Counted from the first letter of the stretch, positions 44,547 through 53,315 are shown. The stretch is DNA of 64,000 bases from Anoxybacterium sp963668245 (GCA_963668245.2 OY764195.2:1302001-1366000); one strand, 5' to 3'. Notes: generated by a model not told the origin, from the letters alone. Program-made: numbers and translations.

Positions 44547-45767
44547 ATGAAACTAGGGCATGCTATTTTAGTAGCCGCACTTACTTCCTTGTTGTTATTA
44601 TTACTGATTGTGGGACCCGAGATGAAACAGATTCGGGACGCTGATAAAAATAAAGAAATAATGGAGCAACAATCTGATATTGAAGGTGTTGCACCTAGTC
44701 AGATGGTTCCTTATCCTGAGTCCGAAAACAAAACAACGGAACGCTTTGCAATCAACTTAGAATATCAAATGTATCCCATGAGAGATACATATTTTTTGGT
44801 TTTAAATACAATGCTTGTCTATCAAGAGGCATCTGAAAGTAGTACGGTGATGAAACGTGCGAAAAAGAATGATTTCATTGACTATATTGAAACCATTTCC
44901 AACGGTGAACTTTGGTATCATGTGAGTTGGAAAGAAGACAACGAAGCACATGACGGGTATATTCCTGCTCGGTCTCCTGTTGAAAAAAGAACACTGCGTC
45001 TAGAAAAGATGTTTGATAGAATCAAGAGTGTAGATGTCGATGGCGATAAACTACCGATTTCATATATTTCCAATTATCACAATACAAATGGCTACGCGCC
45101 GCTCTATCATAAAAAGAGTAAGGACAGAAATGGAAATAATCAAAGTCAAAGCGCTCCAGGCTATTGGGATACCACGCATTTAGATGAGTTTGATTATTTA
45201 AGTGATGGTAGTCTTGTGCGTATATGGTCTTTAGATGATCAATATACAAAAGTTTCATTGATTGGCGAAAAGGAAGTATATTATGTCCCAAATCGATATG
45301 TAGTAACACCAGCAGCTCTTACCGCACTGAGTAAGGCAATTGTAGTAGATCGTACCAATCAGAATGAGGCAGCTTTTGAAAAGCAGGATGGTGTTTGGAC
45401 CGTGATTTCTTGGACTTATGCAACGACGGGTACTACAGGTGCTTATCAGCAACCTACACCTTTAGGATACTACTTTGGTATTGAAAAAAGAGAACGCTTT
45501 TATTACTATAAAGATGGTACCAAATCAATTCAAGGGTACGCACCATATGCGATCCGTTTCACTGGCGGGGCATATATACACGGAATTCCAGTGAATTATC
45601 AGTTTGATGGAGCAGGCAACCGGATTGATCCTGGGAAAATTGAGTATTCAAAAACCATCGGAACGGTACCGTTGTCACACAAGTGTGTGAGAAATTATAC
45701 TTCTCACGCTAAGTTCCTTTATGATTGGTTTTCTTATGGAGAAACGATTGTCATTGTAATAGAATGA
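44547..45767 (+). CDS. L,D-transpeptidase (YkuD) with SH3-like domain
   Basis: A 406-residue exported protein with an N-terminal signal anchor (about 6-24) and a region resembling an SH3-like domain (about 85-155, with YQEASESSTVMKRAKKNDF). The C-terminal YkuD domain has YIHGIPV near 344 and the catalytic SHKCVRN, with Cys380. Such enzymes form 3-3 cross-links in peptidoglycan or attach proteins to it. The usual Gly after SH is Lys here; Cys and the His-containing surroundings are otherwise intact. Confidence 0.85.
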   Translation: MKLGHAILVAALTSLLLLLLIVGPEMKQIRDADKNKEIMEQQSDIEGVAPSQMVPYPESENKTTERFAINLEYQMYPMRDTYFLVLNTMLVYQEASESSTVMKRAKKNDFIDYIETISNGELWYHVSWKEDNEAHDGYIPARSPVEKRTLRLEKMFDRIKSVDVDGDKLPISYISNYHNTNGYAPLYHKKSKDRNGNNQSQSAPGYWDTTHLDEFDYLSDGSLVRIWSLDDQYTKVSLIGEKEVYYVPNRYVVTPAALTALSKAIVVDRTNQNEAAFEKQDGVWTVISWTYATTGTTGAYQQPTPLGYYFGIEKRERFYYYKDGTKSIQGYAPYAIRFTGGAYIHGIPVNYQFDGAGNRIDPGKIEYSKTIGTVPLSHKCVRNYTSHAKFLYDWFSYGETIVIVIE

Positions 45768-45788
45768 TTGAAATAGAAAGAGTTTATT

Positions 45789-46427
45789 ATGCGACAGAGA
45801 AAAGTAAAAAATGAAGAAGAGCAGTTGTCACGATATCCGCTGTACTTAGTTGGGCAACCCATAGAAAAAAAAGGTGGGTGGAATCAGCTCTTTGATAATG
45901 AAAATGAAATATTTGTTGAATTTGGATGTGGAAGAGGAAAATTTATAATGTCACTGGCTTCTCAGAATCCAGATAAAAATTATATTGGTATAGAAGGCAG
46001 TGGCTCAGTTATCCTTAGAGCATTAGAAAAAGCAAGACAAGCGAACTTACCAAATATTCTTTTTGTAAAAGAATATGTGAAGGACCCATACGACTTGTTT
46101 GACAACGATGAAGTAGCTGGCGTTTATTTAAATTTTAGTGATCCTTGGCCGAAAGACCGCCATGCAAAAAGAAGATTACTACATTCACGATATTTAAGTG
46201 GTTACCGTAAAATATTAAAACAAGGAGCAACCATTGCATTTAAAACTGACAATAAGGATCTGTTCCACTTTGCAATAAATGAGTTTAATGAGAATCACAT
46301 GCGGATATTAGAATGCACAGAAGATTTGCATGCAACCGATTTATCGGCAAAGGAAATAACGACAGAATATGAAGATAAGTTTAGACAAGCAGGAAAAACT
46401 GTGAATTACTGTAAAGTCGAGATTTGA
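45789..46427 (+). CDS. trmB: tRNA (guanine-N7-)-methyltransferase
   Basis: Methylates G46 of tRNA. The 212-residue protein has the SAM motif EFGCGRGKFIMSLASQNPDK, the YIGIEGSGS turn and the catalytic LNFSDPWPKDRHAKRRL. It is probably monocistronic or the end of the operon, with convergent transcription from the aminotransferase. Confidence 0.96.
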   Translation: MRQRKVKNEEEQLSRYPLYLVGQPIEKKGGWNQLFDNENEIFVEFGCGRGKFIMSLASQNPDKNYIGIEGSGSVILRALEKARQANLPNILFVKEYVKDPYDLFDNDEVAGVYLNFSDPWPKDRHAKRRLLHSRYLSGYRKILKQGATIAFKTDNKDLFHFAINEFNENHMRILECTEDLHATDLSAKEITTEYEDKFRQAGKTVNYCKVEI

Positions 46428-46435
46428 TTTATCAA

Positions 46436-46540
46436 AAAAAGCACCGACATTCATAGCATACTGTACCGACCTTCTAAGAGTTAGACCAAAGCTCTAACTC
46501 TTAGAAGGTCGGTGCATACGCCTGAATTACAGTGCTTTTT
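46436..46540. terminator. Nested palindromic bidirectional terminator
   Basis: The outer arms AAAAAGCAC (46436-46444) and GTGCTTTTT (46532-46540) form a bidirectional terminator. Inside them is a perfect 21 bp stem (46465-46485 with 46493-46513) around a 7-base loop. GCACCGAC (46441-46448) is also complementary to 46508-46515, giving an alternative fold. It separates convergent trmB and the aminotransferase gene. Confidence 0.75.
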
Positions 46541-46551
46541 ATTTCTTTATT

Positions 46552-47802
46552 TTATTCGTTGACTTTTTTGATTGCATTTTGGATTGCAACAGGAATTCGT
46601 TTGCAAATTTCTTCAGAAACGCAAGCAACAGATACGCGAAGCCCTTTCCCTAAAGGTACGGTAAAGATTCCTTCCTTTTGCAGTTCAAGACCAACTTGGT
46701 CAGGATTTGCGCATGGAACAGTTACAAAAAAACCTGCATCAAAAGGCACAATTTCAAGACCAATTTCATTTGCTGCCTTTTGGAATGTTTTGCCACGTTT
46801 GACTAACATTTGACAATAATTCTGTCTTTCAGCAGTTACTTTAGCGAGAAGGTTGGAATCTGCGTAGATATTAGATAATGTAGTCATCGCCGCTCTGTTA
46901 CAATTGGACCAAGTACCTCGTGCAGAGAAGGAACAGACGGTTTTGAATTCATCAGCTAGTTCTTTATCTGGAGTCAAGCAAATCATTGCACCACTTCTCA
47001 TTCCATACATTGTATAACTCTTGGAGAGGCTGTATGCAATGATTACCAAAATATTAGATGGCATATCTTCTAGTAGTGGGAAAAATTTTCTATATTCTTC
47101 CTCATCACCAGCATAATCCAAATATGCTACATCTACTAAGAGCGTGACCTTCTTGACACCATCAGCTACAGTATCTTTGATGATTTTGAGGATTTTATTC
47201 CAGTCATCATGGGTAAAGCTGTATCCAGTTGGATTGTGTGCCGGTGTATTCAGAATAATCACAAGCCCATCTTGTTTTTCAAGCAATTCCTTCACCTTGT
47301 TTTCAAATGAAGAATAATTGAAATTCCCTTTTTCATCAAACAGAGCATAAGTTGCAATGGTTCTTTCTAAATCCTGAGCAATTGTACTGTAAGGACTCCA
47401 ATACCAGTCAGAAGTCAATATTTGATCGCCACGTTTTGAGTAGTTTTGAATTGTATTCCGAATGGCACCTGTTCCTCCTGGTGTAGCTACCGCTTCGGTA
47501 AATCCTTTCGGCACATAGTTCCCGAAGGTTGCCTTTTTAATTGCTTTAATAAAATCAGGTGTCCCGGCAATAGGAGCATAATCGGCATAATCTATTGCTT
47601 TAAGATTTTTCAATACTTCAGTTACAGAAGATAAAATTACAAGTTTACCTTCATCATCTAGCAACGATCCAATTGTTGCATTTACAACTTTATCAGCACC
47701 TTCTTTTGCAATCATTTCTTTTGCTTTTTGACTGATTCCAAAAATTTTGTCTTCAACAGGTATAATTCTGTTGTTGGCTTCTGCCATTTTATAGCTAGCC
47801 AT
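46552..47802 (-). CDS. PLP-dependent aminotransferase, class I/II (aromatic/aspartate type)
   Basis: The 416-residue fold-type I enzyme has the N-x-P-x-x-N-P-T-G-type motif as LNTPAHNPTGYSF, the SLSKSYTMYGMRSGA segment with the PLP-binding Lys and a C-terminal Arg region KGLRVSVACVSEE. It resembles the COG1448-type aspartate/aromatic aminotransferases; substrates cannot be told by eye. The reverse-strand ATG is at 47802 with AGGTAGGTG upstream; a second ATG at 47787 is possible. It converges on trmB. Confidence 0.88.
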   Translation of the reverse strand: MASYKMAEANNRIIPVEDKIFGISQKAKEMIAKEGADKVVNATIGSLLDDEGKLVILSSVTEVLKNLKAIDYADYAPIAGTPDFIKAIKKATFGNYVPKGFTEAVATPGGTGAIRNTIQNYSKRGDQILTSDWYWSPYSTIAQDLERTIATYALFDEKGNFNYSSFENKVKELLEKQDGLVIILNTPAHNPTGYSFTHDDWNKILKIIKDTVADGVKKVTLLVDVAYLDYAGDEEEYRKFFPLLEDMPSNILVIIAYSLSKSYTMYGMRSGAMICLTPDKELADEFKTVCSFSARGTWSNCNRAAMTTLSNIYADSNLLAKVTAERQNYCQMLVKRGKTFQKAANEIGLEIVPFDAGFFVTVPCANPDQVGLELQKEGIFTVPLGKGLRVSVACVSEEICKRIPVAIQNAIKKVNE

Positions 47803-47841
47803 ATAGCGTAATCACCTACCTTAATTATGTATAATAGGAGT

Positions 47842-47870
47842 ATTATAATATATTTATTAGTCACAAGCAA
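47842..47870 (-). promoter_or_regulatory. Promoter of the aminotransferase gene
   Basis: On the reverse strand TTGCTT (47870-47865) and a perfect TATAAT (47847-47842) are 17 bases apart, about 40 bases before the ATG. It diverges from the lrgA-lrgB genes. Confidence 0.65.
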
Positions 47871-47918
47871 GTTAGTTTATGATAAAATAGGGGCATAAAC
47901 GAAATAGGAGAAAAGCAA

Positions 47919-48293
47919 ATGGTAAAACAGTTTTTTTTCATCTTGATCTCATTATTTTTAGGATATCTTTTAAATATAGGTTTGCACATTCCAATTCCAG
48001 CAAATGTTCTTGGCTTTGGGATTCTTTTCTTTTCATTATGGGTAGGGATTGTGAAGCAGCCCCAAGTGGATAAGGTTAGCAATTTTATTATTAAATATTT
48101 AGCGGTATTCTTTGTTGTTCCTAGTGTTGGGGTAATGCAGTACCTAGGACTGATAGGAGAACAATTTTTTCATATTATTTGCCCTCTTTTTGCTAGTATA
48201 TTTTTTGGTTTTCTAACCTCTGCAAAGGTAACTGAGGCATGCATCTCCTATGGAGAAAAGAAAACTAAGAAAAGAGAGGAGCTCATTCGATGA
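47919..48293 (+). CDS. CidA/LrgA-type holin-like membrane protein
   Basis: The 124-residue protein has four hydrophobic helices and the family segments GLHIPIPANVLGFGIL and FFVVPSVGVMQYLGL, typical of CidA/LrgA. It overlaps the next gene by four bases (ATGA), a standard LrgA-LrgB layout. Such pairs influence cell death, autolysis or pyruvate transport, depending on the organism; I cannot choose between lrgA and cidA. Confidence 0.88.
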   Translation: MVKQFFFILISLFLGYLLNIGLHIPIPANVLGFGILFFSLWVGIVKQPQVDKVSNFIIKYLAVFFVVPSVGVMQYLGLIGEQFFHIICPLFASIFFGFLTSAKVTEACISYGEKKTKKREELIR

Positions 48294-49000
48294 AAGGTAT
48301 TGTTCAATTTGTTTTTGAAATTAATCCAATTACGGGCATGCTCCTTACGATTGGATGCTATTGGCTAGGACAAATCATTTATGAAAAAATGAAGTGGACC
48401 GTTTTACAGCCGATATTAACCTCCTCAATTTTTGTGATTCTCATTTTGACATATTCTGAAGTACCATATCAGACATATTATGAGCAAAATTCTGTACTAA
48501 ATTATATTCTTCCTTTGACTGCGGTGGTTCTCGCAGTTCCACTTTATCAAAACCTGCACATCCTAAAAAAACATCTAGGACCAATTTTAATCGGAATTGT
48601 GGCAGGTACTCTTGTTACAATTGCAGTAATGATTGGAATTGGAAGGTTAATCGGAACTGATTTGGAAATCATTGTTTCAATGGTTCCTAAAAGTGCTACA
48701 AATCCTATTGCTATGGAAGTTTCAAAAATTATCGGCGGAATACCATCCTTAACAGTTGCATTGGTTGTGATTACAGGTATATTTGGTGGAATTCTAGGGC
48801 CAGAGTTATTAAATTTGCTTCGCATTAAGAATAAGATTGCAAGGGGGATTGCCCTTGGCACAATTAGCCATGCAATAGGAACAGCAAGGGCATTTAAGGA
48901 AGGAGAATTGGAAGGGAGTATGAGTAGTTTGGCGATTGCACTTGCCGGAACTCTGACAGCAATACTATCTCCATTTGTTGCATATTTGCTCAATCCATAA
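48290..49000 (+). CDS. lrgB: LrgB/CidB-type membrane protein
   Basis: The 236-residue partner has about seven hydrophobic helices. The family core MVPKSATNPIAMEVSKIIGG and the C-terminal GISHAIGTARAF-like segment (TISHAIGTARAFKEG) are clear. It overlaps the upstream gene and has no obvious terminator behind it. Confidence 0.92.
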   Translation: MKGIVQFVFEINPITGMLLTIGCYWLGQIIYEKMKWTVLQPILTSSIFVILILTYSEVPYQTYYEQNSVLNYILPLTAVVLAVPLYQNLHILKKHLGPILIGIVAGTLVTIAVMIGIGRLIGTDLEIIVSMVPKSATNPIAMEVSKIIGGIPSLTVALVVITGIFGGILGPELLNLLRIKNKIARGIALGTISHAIGTARAFKEGELEGSMSSLAIALAGTLTAILSPFVAYLLNP

Positions 49001-49051
49001 TGTTTCAATAGATCGTTGATAGATTGGTAAATTTAATTTTCCATATGCCTC

Positions 49052-49080
49052 TTGATTTTTTTAGTCATTTAAGTTAATAT
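49052..49080 (+). promoter_or_regulatory. Promoter of the tRNA-Gly gene
   Basis: TTGATT (49052-49057) and TAATAT (49075-49080) are 17 bases apart, putting the start of transcription about 25 bases before the tRNA. Confidence 0.5.
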
Positions 49081-49112
49081 ATTCCTTGCAGGTTGGTTTG
49101 ATTTACGAACAT

Positions 49113-49186
49113 GCGGGTGTAGTTCAATGGTAGAACACCAGCTTCCCAAGCTGGATACGAGGGTTCGATTCCCTTCACCCGCTCCA
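49113..49186 (+). tRNA. tRNA-Gly, anticodon CCC
   Basis: The acceptor arms GCGGGTG (49113-49119) and CACCCGC (49176-49182) pair perfectly; the discriminator is T and CCA is encoded (49184-49186). The anticodon stem CCAGC/GCTGG encloses TTCCCAA, so the anticodon is CCC and it reads GGG. The T arm contains GGGTTCGATTCCC. A terminator follows directly. Confidence 0.97.
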
Positions 49187-49190
49187 AACA

Positions 49191-49223
49191 AAAGAAATGT
49201 CCAAATACGGACATTTCTTTTTT
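49191..49223 (+). terminator. Terminator after tRNA-Gly
   Basis: A perfect 12 bp stem (49191-49202 with 49209-49220), loop AAATAC, followed by a T-run to 49223. It ends the tRNA transcript 20 bases before the next gene. Confidence 0.92.
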
Positions 49224-49243
49224 CATAGTGAGGTGGATAATTG

Positions 49244-50248
49244 ATGGAAGGAATTATAAAAAGGGCGGTTTTGCATATCATGGACACTAGCTTAGGAGTT
49301 CCAATATATTCTCAAGAAGAATTGCCAATAGACGATGATACAGTAGCAAGCTATGTTTTTCAGCAATGGAAAAAAATTTATCATGATGATTCTTGTAAAA
49401 ATGGCATGTTTCAAGAGAATTCAAGTGTAGAAGAATCAATCAGAAAGATTGAGAAAAGTGAGGAATCATTTCTTGAGGAAAGCGTTGAAATTGCCAATGT
49501 GTTTTATGAGAACCTTAGGAAATGCGATGAGGTCATCCCTGGTGATATTCTAATTGCAAAACTGATGGTAGACACTGTTCCTTTTCTGCTGATTGTTAAA
49601 CTGGACTACAAAGAAGCATATACACATTTTATTGAGTATGGTGAACAAGGAACCGCAAACCGAATTATCGTCAATCGTGCTGTATTTCCGACGGGAAACC
49701 AAAAAAATAATGAAGGTGCAGTAATCCATTTAAATGATTTTTCAATCCGACTGATAGAAAATAAATATATGATCAATGGAGAAAAAGCCTTTTACTTTTC
49801 AGAGCGATTTTTAGAATGTATAACGGAGTTATCTGTTCGAGAAAGCATTAAAGTCATCAAAGAGGTGGCCAAAGATGTGGGGAAACGTTACTATGGTGAC
49901 GATTTTGAAAAAGTTGCTCATGTTAAAATGGCTTTATATGATACGATGGATGAAGGAGGGGCGGTTGAAATTGATCACGTGGCAGCAGTATCATTTCAAG
50001 GTAATCCTGAAGTCCGGAAAGAGTATGTAGATAAAGTGATGGCTGCAGGAGTTAGCAATCGCATCACTATCCAAGGTGGTGATCCAGAAAAGCGATTTGG
50101 TAAACAAAAAATCAAGACGGATCAGGGGATTGAATTAACCATACCCATGGGGATTTATAGGAACAGGGATATGGTTGAATTTGTAAATAATCCAGACGGA
50201 ACGATTTCAATCATTTTAAAAAATATCAATCAAATTATGAATAAGTAA
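49244..50248 (+). CDS. Nucleoid-associated protein, NdpA/YejK family
   Basis: The 334-residue protein resembles the NdpA family (PF04245), which binds nucleoid DNA but is poorly understood. It begins with IIKRAVLHIMDTSLGVPI and has central PGDILIAKLMVDTVPFLLIV and FYFSERFLECITELSVRESI. I chose the ATG at 49244, 7 bases after GAGGTGG, over a TTG three bases upstream. Its promoter is not obvious; it is followed by the patatin gene with a gap of 35 bases and may form one unit. Confidence 0.8.
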   Translation: MEGIIKRAVLHIMDTSLGVPIYSQEELPIDDDTVASYVFQQWKKIYHDDSCKNGMFQENSSVEESIRKIEKSEESFLEESVEIANVFYENLRKCDEVIPGDILIAKLMVDTVPFLLIVKLDYKEAYTHFIEYGEQGTANRIIVNRAVFPTGNQKNNEGAVIHLNDFSIRLIENKYMINGEKAFYFSERFLECITELSVRESIKVIKEVAKDVGKRYYGDDFEKVAHVKMALYDTMDEGGAVEIDHVAAVSFQGNPEVRKEYVDKVMAAGVSNRITIQGGDPEKRFGKQKIKTDQGIELTIPMGIYRNRDMVEFVNNPDGTISIILKNINQIMNK

Positions 50249-50283
50249 GCGCATTGTCAAAAGCAAGCATTAAAGGGGTTAGT

Positions 50284-51168
50284 ATGAGTATCAAAAATAA
50301 CATCAAAGATATAGCACTGATTTTTGAAGGTGGAGGTATGAGAGCAAGCTACACCGCAGGTTTTGTAAGCACATTACTAGAAAATGAACTATATTTTGAT
50401 TATGTATCTGGAATATCTGCTGGTTCAAGTCACAGCGTAAACTATTTATCTCGAGATATCAATCGCTCAAAAAAATCCTTTATTGATTTAGTGTTGGATC
50501 CAAAGTTCGGCGGTTGGAAATCCTATTTTAAAGGAGAGGGATATTTTCGCTCTCAGTATATTTATGAGGAAACCCCTTTGCCTGGAGCAGCTTTGCCATT
50601 TGACATCGAAACATTTAATGAGAATCCAGCGAGGATCCGTATTGGTGCTTTTGATCGAGAATTAGGTCAAATAAAATATTTTCAAAAGAATGACCTTCGG
50701 GAACTGTCTGATTTGATGAAAATTGTTCGAGCTTCTTCTTCCATGCCTATTTTTATGCCGCCAACTTTACACCAGAATCGATATTATGTTGATGGAGGCT
50801 TAGCAGGCGGGATTGCTTTAGATATTGCAAAAAAAGATGGAATGAAACAATTCTTTGTTGTGCTCACTAGAGAAAAAGGTTATCAAAAAGAACCCTTAAA
50901 ATATGGAAACCTTTTAAAGGCTTATTATAGAAAGTATCCTAAAGTTGCCGAAGCCATGCTAAATCGGCATAAAATTTACAATGAAACATTAGAAGAATTA
51001 AAGGAATTAGAAGTAGAAGGAAAGGCTTTTTTAGTATATCCTGATTCAATGCCTGTTTCAAACAAAGAAACAAGTTACGAAAAACTTTGTCGCAGTTATC
51101 AACTTGGTTATGAACAAGGTCAAAAGGATGTCCCTAAGTGGAAAGCTTTCTTGGGTGTGGATAATTGA
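50284..51168 (+). CDS. Patatin-like phospholipase family protein
   Basis: The 294-residue protein has the patatin catalytic dyad: Ser45 in GISAGS, an oxyanion-type EGGGMR at about 15-20, and Asp170 in DGGLAGG. It is a soluble RssA-like hydrolase, probably acting on lipids or acyl esters. The ATG at 50284 follows AAGGGG by 5-6 bases; a longer frame from 50254 is less likely. It converges on the ferredoxin gene. Confidence 0.88.
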   Translation: MSIKNNIKDIALIFEGGGMRASYTAGFVSTLLENELYFDYVSGISAGSSHSVNYLSRDINRSKKSFIDLVLDPKFGGWKSYFKGEGYFRSQYIYEETPLPGAALPFDIETFNENPARIRIGAFDRELGQIKYFQKNDLRELSDLMKIVRASSSMPIFMPPTLHQNRYYVDGGLAGGIALDIAKKDGMKQFFVVLTREKGYQKEPLKYGNLLKAYYRKYPKVAEAMLNRHKIYNETLEELKELEVEGKAFLVYPDSMPVSNKETSYEKLCRSYQLGYEQGQKDVPKWKAFLGVDN

Positions 51169-51250
51169 TCCGAAATTAGAATGTAAATCGATAAATACGT
51201 TGGAATATATCGGAATTGAGTGTTCAATGTTATTCACAAGGCATCGTGGA

Positions 51251-51270
51251 AAAAATTGTATACAATTTTT
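51251..51270. promoter_or_regulatory. Perfect 20 bp palindrome downstream of the patatin gene
   Basis: The halves AAAAATTGTA and TACAATTTTT are exact reverse complements with no spacer. The core TTGTATACAA resembles GntR-type operators, but no start codon is close, so the function is unclear. Confidence 0.4.
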
Positions 51271-51340
51271 CAAAAGATGTGGAAAAAAGAATAAATGATT
51301 GAAAAACAATAGATGTAAGTTGTTGATAAATGAAAAATAG

Positions 51341-51430
51341 AAAAGAAGCCAATTTTGATTTACCCTTCAAAAAATCCAGATGGAAAAATATCATTTTGAG
51401 GGACCTGTTTTATTTCAAACGGCTTCTTTT
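51341..51430. terminator. Nested bidirectional terminator between convergent genes
   Basis: AAAAGAAGCC (51341-51350) and GGCTTCTTTT (51421-51430) are perfect 10 bp arms with T-runs on both strands. Inside is a second stem of CCCTTCAAAA with TTTTGAGGG (with one bulge), near 51363 and 51394. It sits between the patatin gene and the reverse-strand ferredoxin. Confidence 0.7.
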
Positions 51431-51445
51431 TTTATCTTATTGAAA

Positions 51446-51634
51446 CTATAAAAGAGAAATAACGGAAACAGGACAACTGTCTCGCGCCTCTTCGGCATTT
51501 CCTTCGAGCTCGGGTGGTATCGTATCACAAGCTACAGCGGCAAATCCATCTTCTGCCATTTCAAATACTTCTGGGCAGACAGCATGGCAAATACCACATC
51601 CAATGCAACCAGAACGATTGATTCTTCCTTTCAT
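51446..51634 (-). CDS. [4Fe-4S] ferredoxin, single cluster
   Basis: A 62-residue electron carrier. The cluster ligands are CIGCGICHAVCP (Cys10, 13, 16 and 20 pattern) with the remaining Cys in SCPVSVI near 54. The start follows GGAGACC on the reverse strand. It is downstream of the cupin gene, with which it is probably co-transcribed. Confidence 0.9.
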   Translation of the reverse strand: MKGRINRSGCIGCGICHAVCPEVFEMAEDGFAAVACDTIPPELEGNAEEARDSCPVSVISLL

Positions 51635-51650
51635 ATATAGGTCTCCTTCC

Positions 51651-51986
51651 CTAGAATACTACTGTTAATAAAAATTTCATTTGGGTGGGTGCAGAAACTG
51701 CATGTGGAACTTCTGCAGGCATTACGATTGATTCACCCTCATTTACCTCAAATGTTTGGGAGCCAACTGTAACAGACGCTGTGCCCATAAGTACCTGCAC
51801 AAATGCATCTCCATGAGAAGCGTGAGTGCTGATTTCCTCTCCTTGATCAAAGGCAAAGACGGTGATGCTAACCTTGTCATTTTGCACTAATGTTTTACTG
51901 ACAATCTGTCCAGATTGGCAGCTTACTAATTCTGATGTTACTAGCGTTTCTGCACTAGGAATGTTTTTTAATATGATATTTTCCAT
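51651..51986 (-). CDS. Small cupin-domain protein
   Basis: I chose the ATG at 51986 because GGAGGG lies 7 bases upstream on the reverse strand, giving 111 residues; a longer frame starts at 52001. The single cupin motif reads GEEISTHASHGDAFVQVL and the second PAEVPHAV, giving metal-ligand His residues. Such small cupins store, sense or alter small ligands; the ligand is unknown. A 16 bp palindrome lies upstream, which may regulate cupin and ferredoxin. Confidence 0.82.
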   Translation of the reverse strand: MENIILKNIPSAETLVTSELVSCQSGQIVSKTLVQNDKVSITVFAFDQGEEISTHASHGDAFVQVLMGTASVTVGSQTFEVNEGESIVMPAEVPHAVSAPTQMKFLLTVVF

Positions 51987-52054
51987 GGTTTTACCCTCCA
52001 TTATTGTTTGCTATAGTTCATATGATGATTCTAACACGTACCAATAACAAATTG

Positions 52055-52070
52055 CGTTGCAATTGCAACG
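52055..52070. promoter_or_regulatory. 16 bp perfect palindrome upstream of the cupin gene
   Basis: CGTTGCAATTGCAACG has two halves that are exact reverse complements. It is about 70 bases before the cupin ATG on the reverse strand, just upstream of a TAGAAT -10-like sequence (52033-52028), a suitable place for an operator. Confidence 0.5.
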
Positions 52071-52142
52071 TGTGGCCGAATGAAACATAATGAAGCAATG
52101 CGGCATGACTTTTTAATACAATGCTAATTTTGAGGGATTCCT

Positions 52143-53177
52143 TTACAAGGTGTTATGAAGCTTATCAAGCAAATCTAATAATTCATTGACCTCACGTTCG
52201 CTAGTTGCCCATGAAGTTACCAATCGAATAGCCCAGTTATTATCATCAATCTTGAGCCACCTGTAAAAGGAAAAGTGACTTTCTAGAGCTTCAATGATTT
52301 TGTTTGGTAAAATTGGAAACACTTGGTTGGTGAGAGAGTCAGTTAAAAAAGTATATCCATAATGAGCAAATCCATCTGCTATTTTTGTGGCCATATTATT
52401 GCTGTGCTTCGCAAGTTGAAAGTATAATTTATCTCGAAACAATTCTTCAAACTGTATTCCTATTAATCTTCCTTTTGCAAGTAAAGCACCTTTTTGTTTC
52501 ATATGATAGCGAAAGTCAGCTTTCAAAGCATCATTACAAATAACAAGAGCCTCGCCAAGCAGTGCGCCGTTTTTTGTCCCGCCTATATAGAATGCATCTA
52601 CTAAGGTGGCAATTTTATTTAGCGTTAAATCATTTCCTTTTGCTGTTAAAGCTGAGCCAAGGCGAGCACCATCCATAAATAGAAACAGATGATTCTTTAT
52701 ACAGATATCATGTAAAGACTCTAATTCGGACATGGTGTAAATAGAACCAATTTCCGTAGCATTGGAAATATATACGAGCTTTGGTTTTGCCATGTGTTCG
52801 TCTTCATGTTCAAACAATGCTTGGGATATTTCTAAAGGTGTGAGCTTCCCATCAATAGTAGGAAAAGTTAAGATTTTATGACCAGTAGCTTCAATTGCGC
52901 CTGTTTCGTGTACTTGTATGTGGCCTGTTTTCGGAGAAATCACTGCTTCATGAGGTCTTAAAAAGGCAGAAATAGCAGTTGTATTTGTTTGTGTGCCACC
53001 AACAAAGAAATGTATATCAACTGTATCAATCCCGATTTCTTTTTTCAGGAGCGAGCATGCATTTTCACAATAGCTATCAATTCCATATCCATCAGTCTGA
53101 TTGAGATTTGTTTTTACGAGAGATTCCAATATTCTTGGGTGAGCCCCTTCACTATAATCACATAAGAAGCTATACAT
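52143..53177 (-). CDS. Threonine aldolase / beta-eliminating lyase family protein
   Basis: The 344-residue PLP enzyme begins at the ATG at 53177, following GGAGGAAAACA on the reverse strand; the longer frame from 53207 lacks a site. GYGIDSYCENACSLL, the FVGGTQTNTTAISAFL segment, and FYIGGTKNGALLGEAL with the PLP Lys fit low-specificity L-threonine aldolases. The substrate is not determinable by eye; a related lyase is possible. Confidence 0.83.
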   Translation of the reverse strand: MYSFLCDYSEGAHPRILESLVKTNLNQTDGYGIDSYCENACSLLKKEIGIDTVDIHFFVGGTQTNTTAISAFLRPHEAVISPKTGHIQVHETGAIEATGHKILTFPTIDGKLTPLEISQALFEHEDEHMAKPKLVYISNATEIGSIYTMSELESLHDICIKNHLFLFMDGARLGSALTAKGNDLTLNKIATLVDAFYIGGTKNGALLGEALVICNDALKADFRYHMKQKGALLAKGRLIGIQFEELFRDKLYFQLAKHSNNMATKIADGFAHYGYTFLTDSLTNQVFPILPNKIIEALESHFSFYRWLKIDDNNWAIRLVTSWATSEREVNELLDLLDKLHNTL

Positions 53178-53315
53178 TGTTTTCCTCCATACTATATGTT
53201 CTTTCATTTTTTTGCCAATTTCTTACCAAAAGATTATATCACTATTTCCACATGAAAATGTTAAAAAAATGTTATGTTGTTTTCAAGAAAAATGGTGGAT
53301 ATTTTTTTGGCGATA

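Noticed and set aside
51230..51238. TTATTCACA resembling a DnaA box, with a second weak one near 51275
   Set aside because: One good and one poor box without a cluster, AT-rich unwinding region or dnaA/dnaN neighbours do not make an origin.
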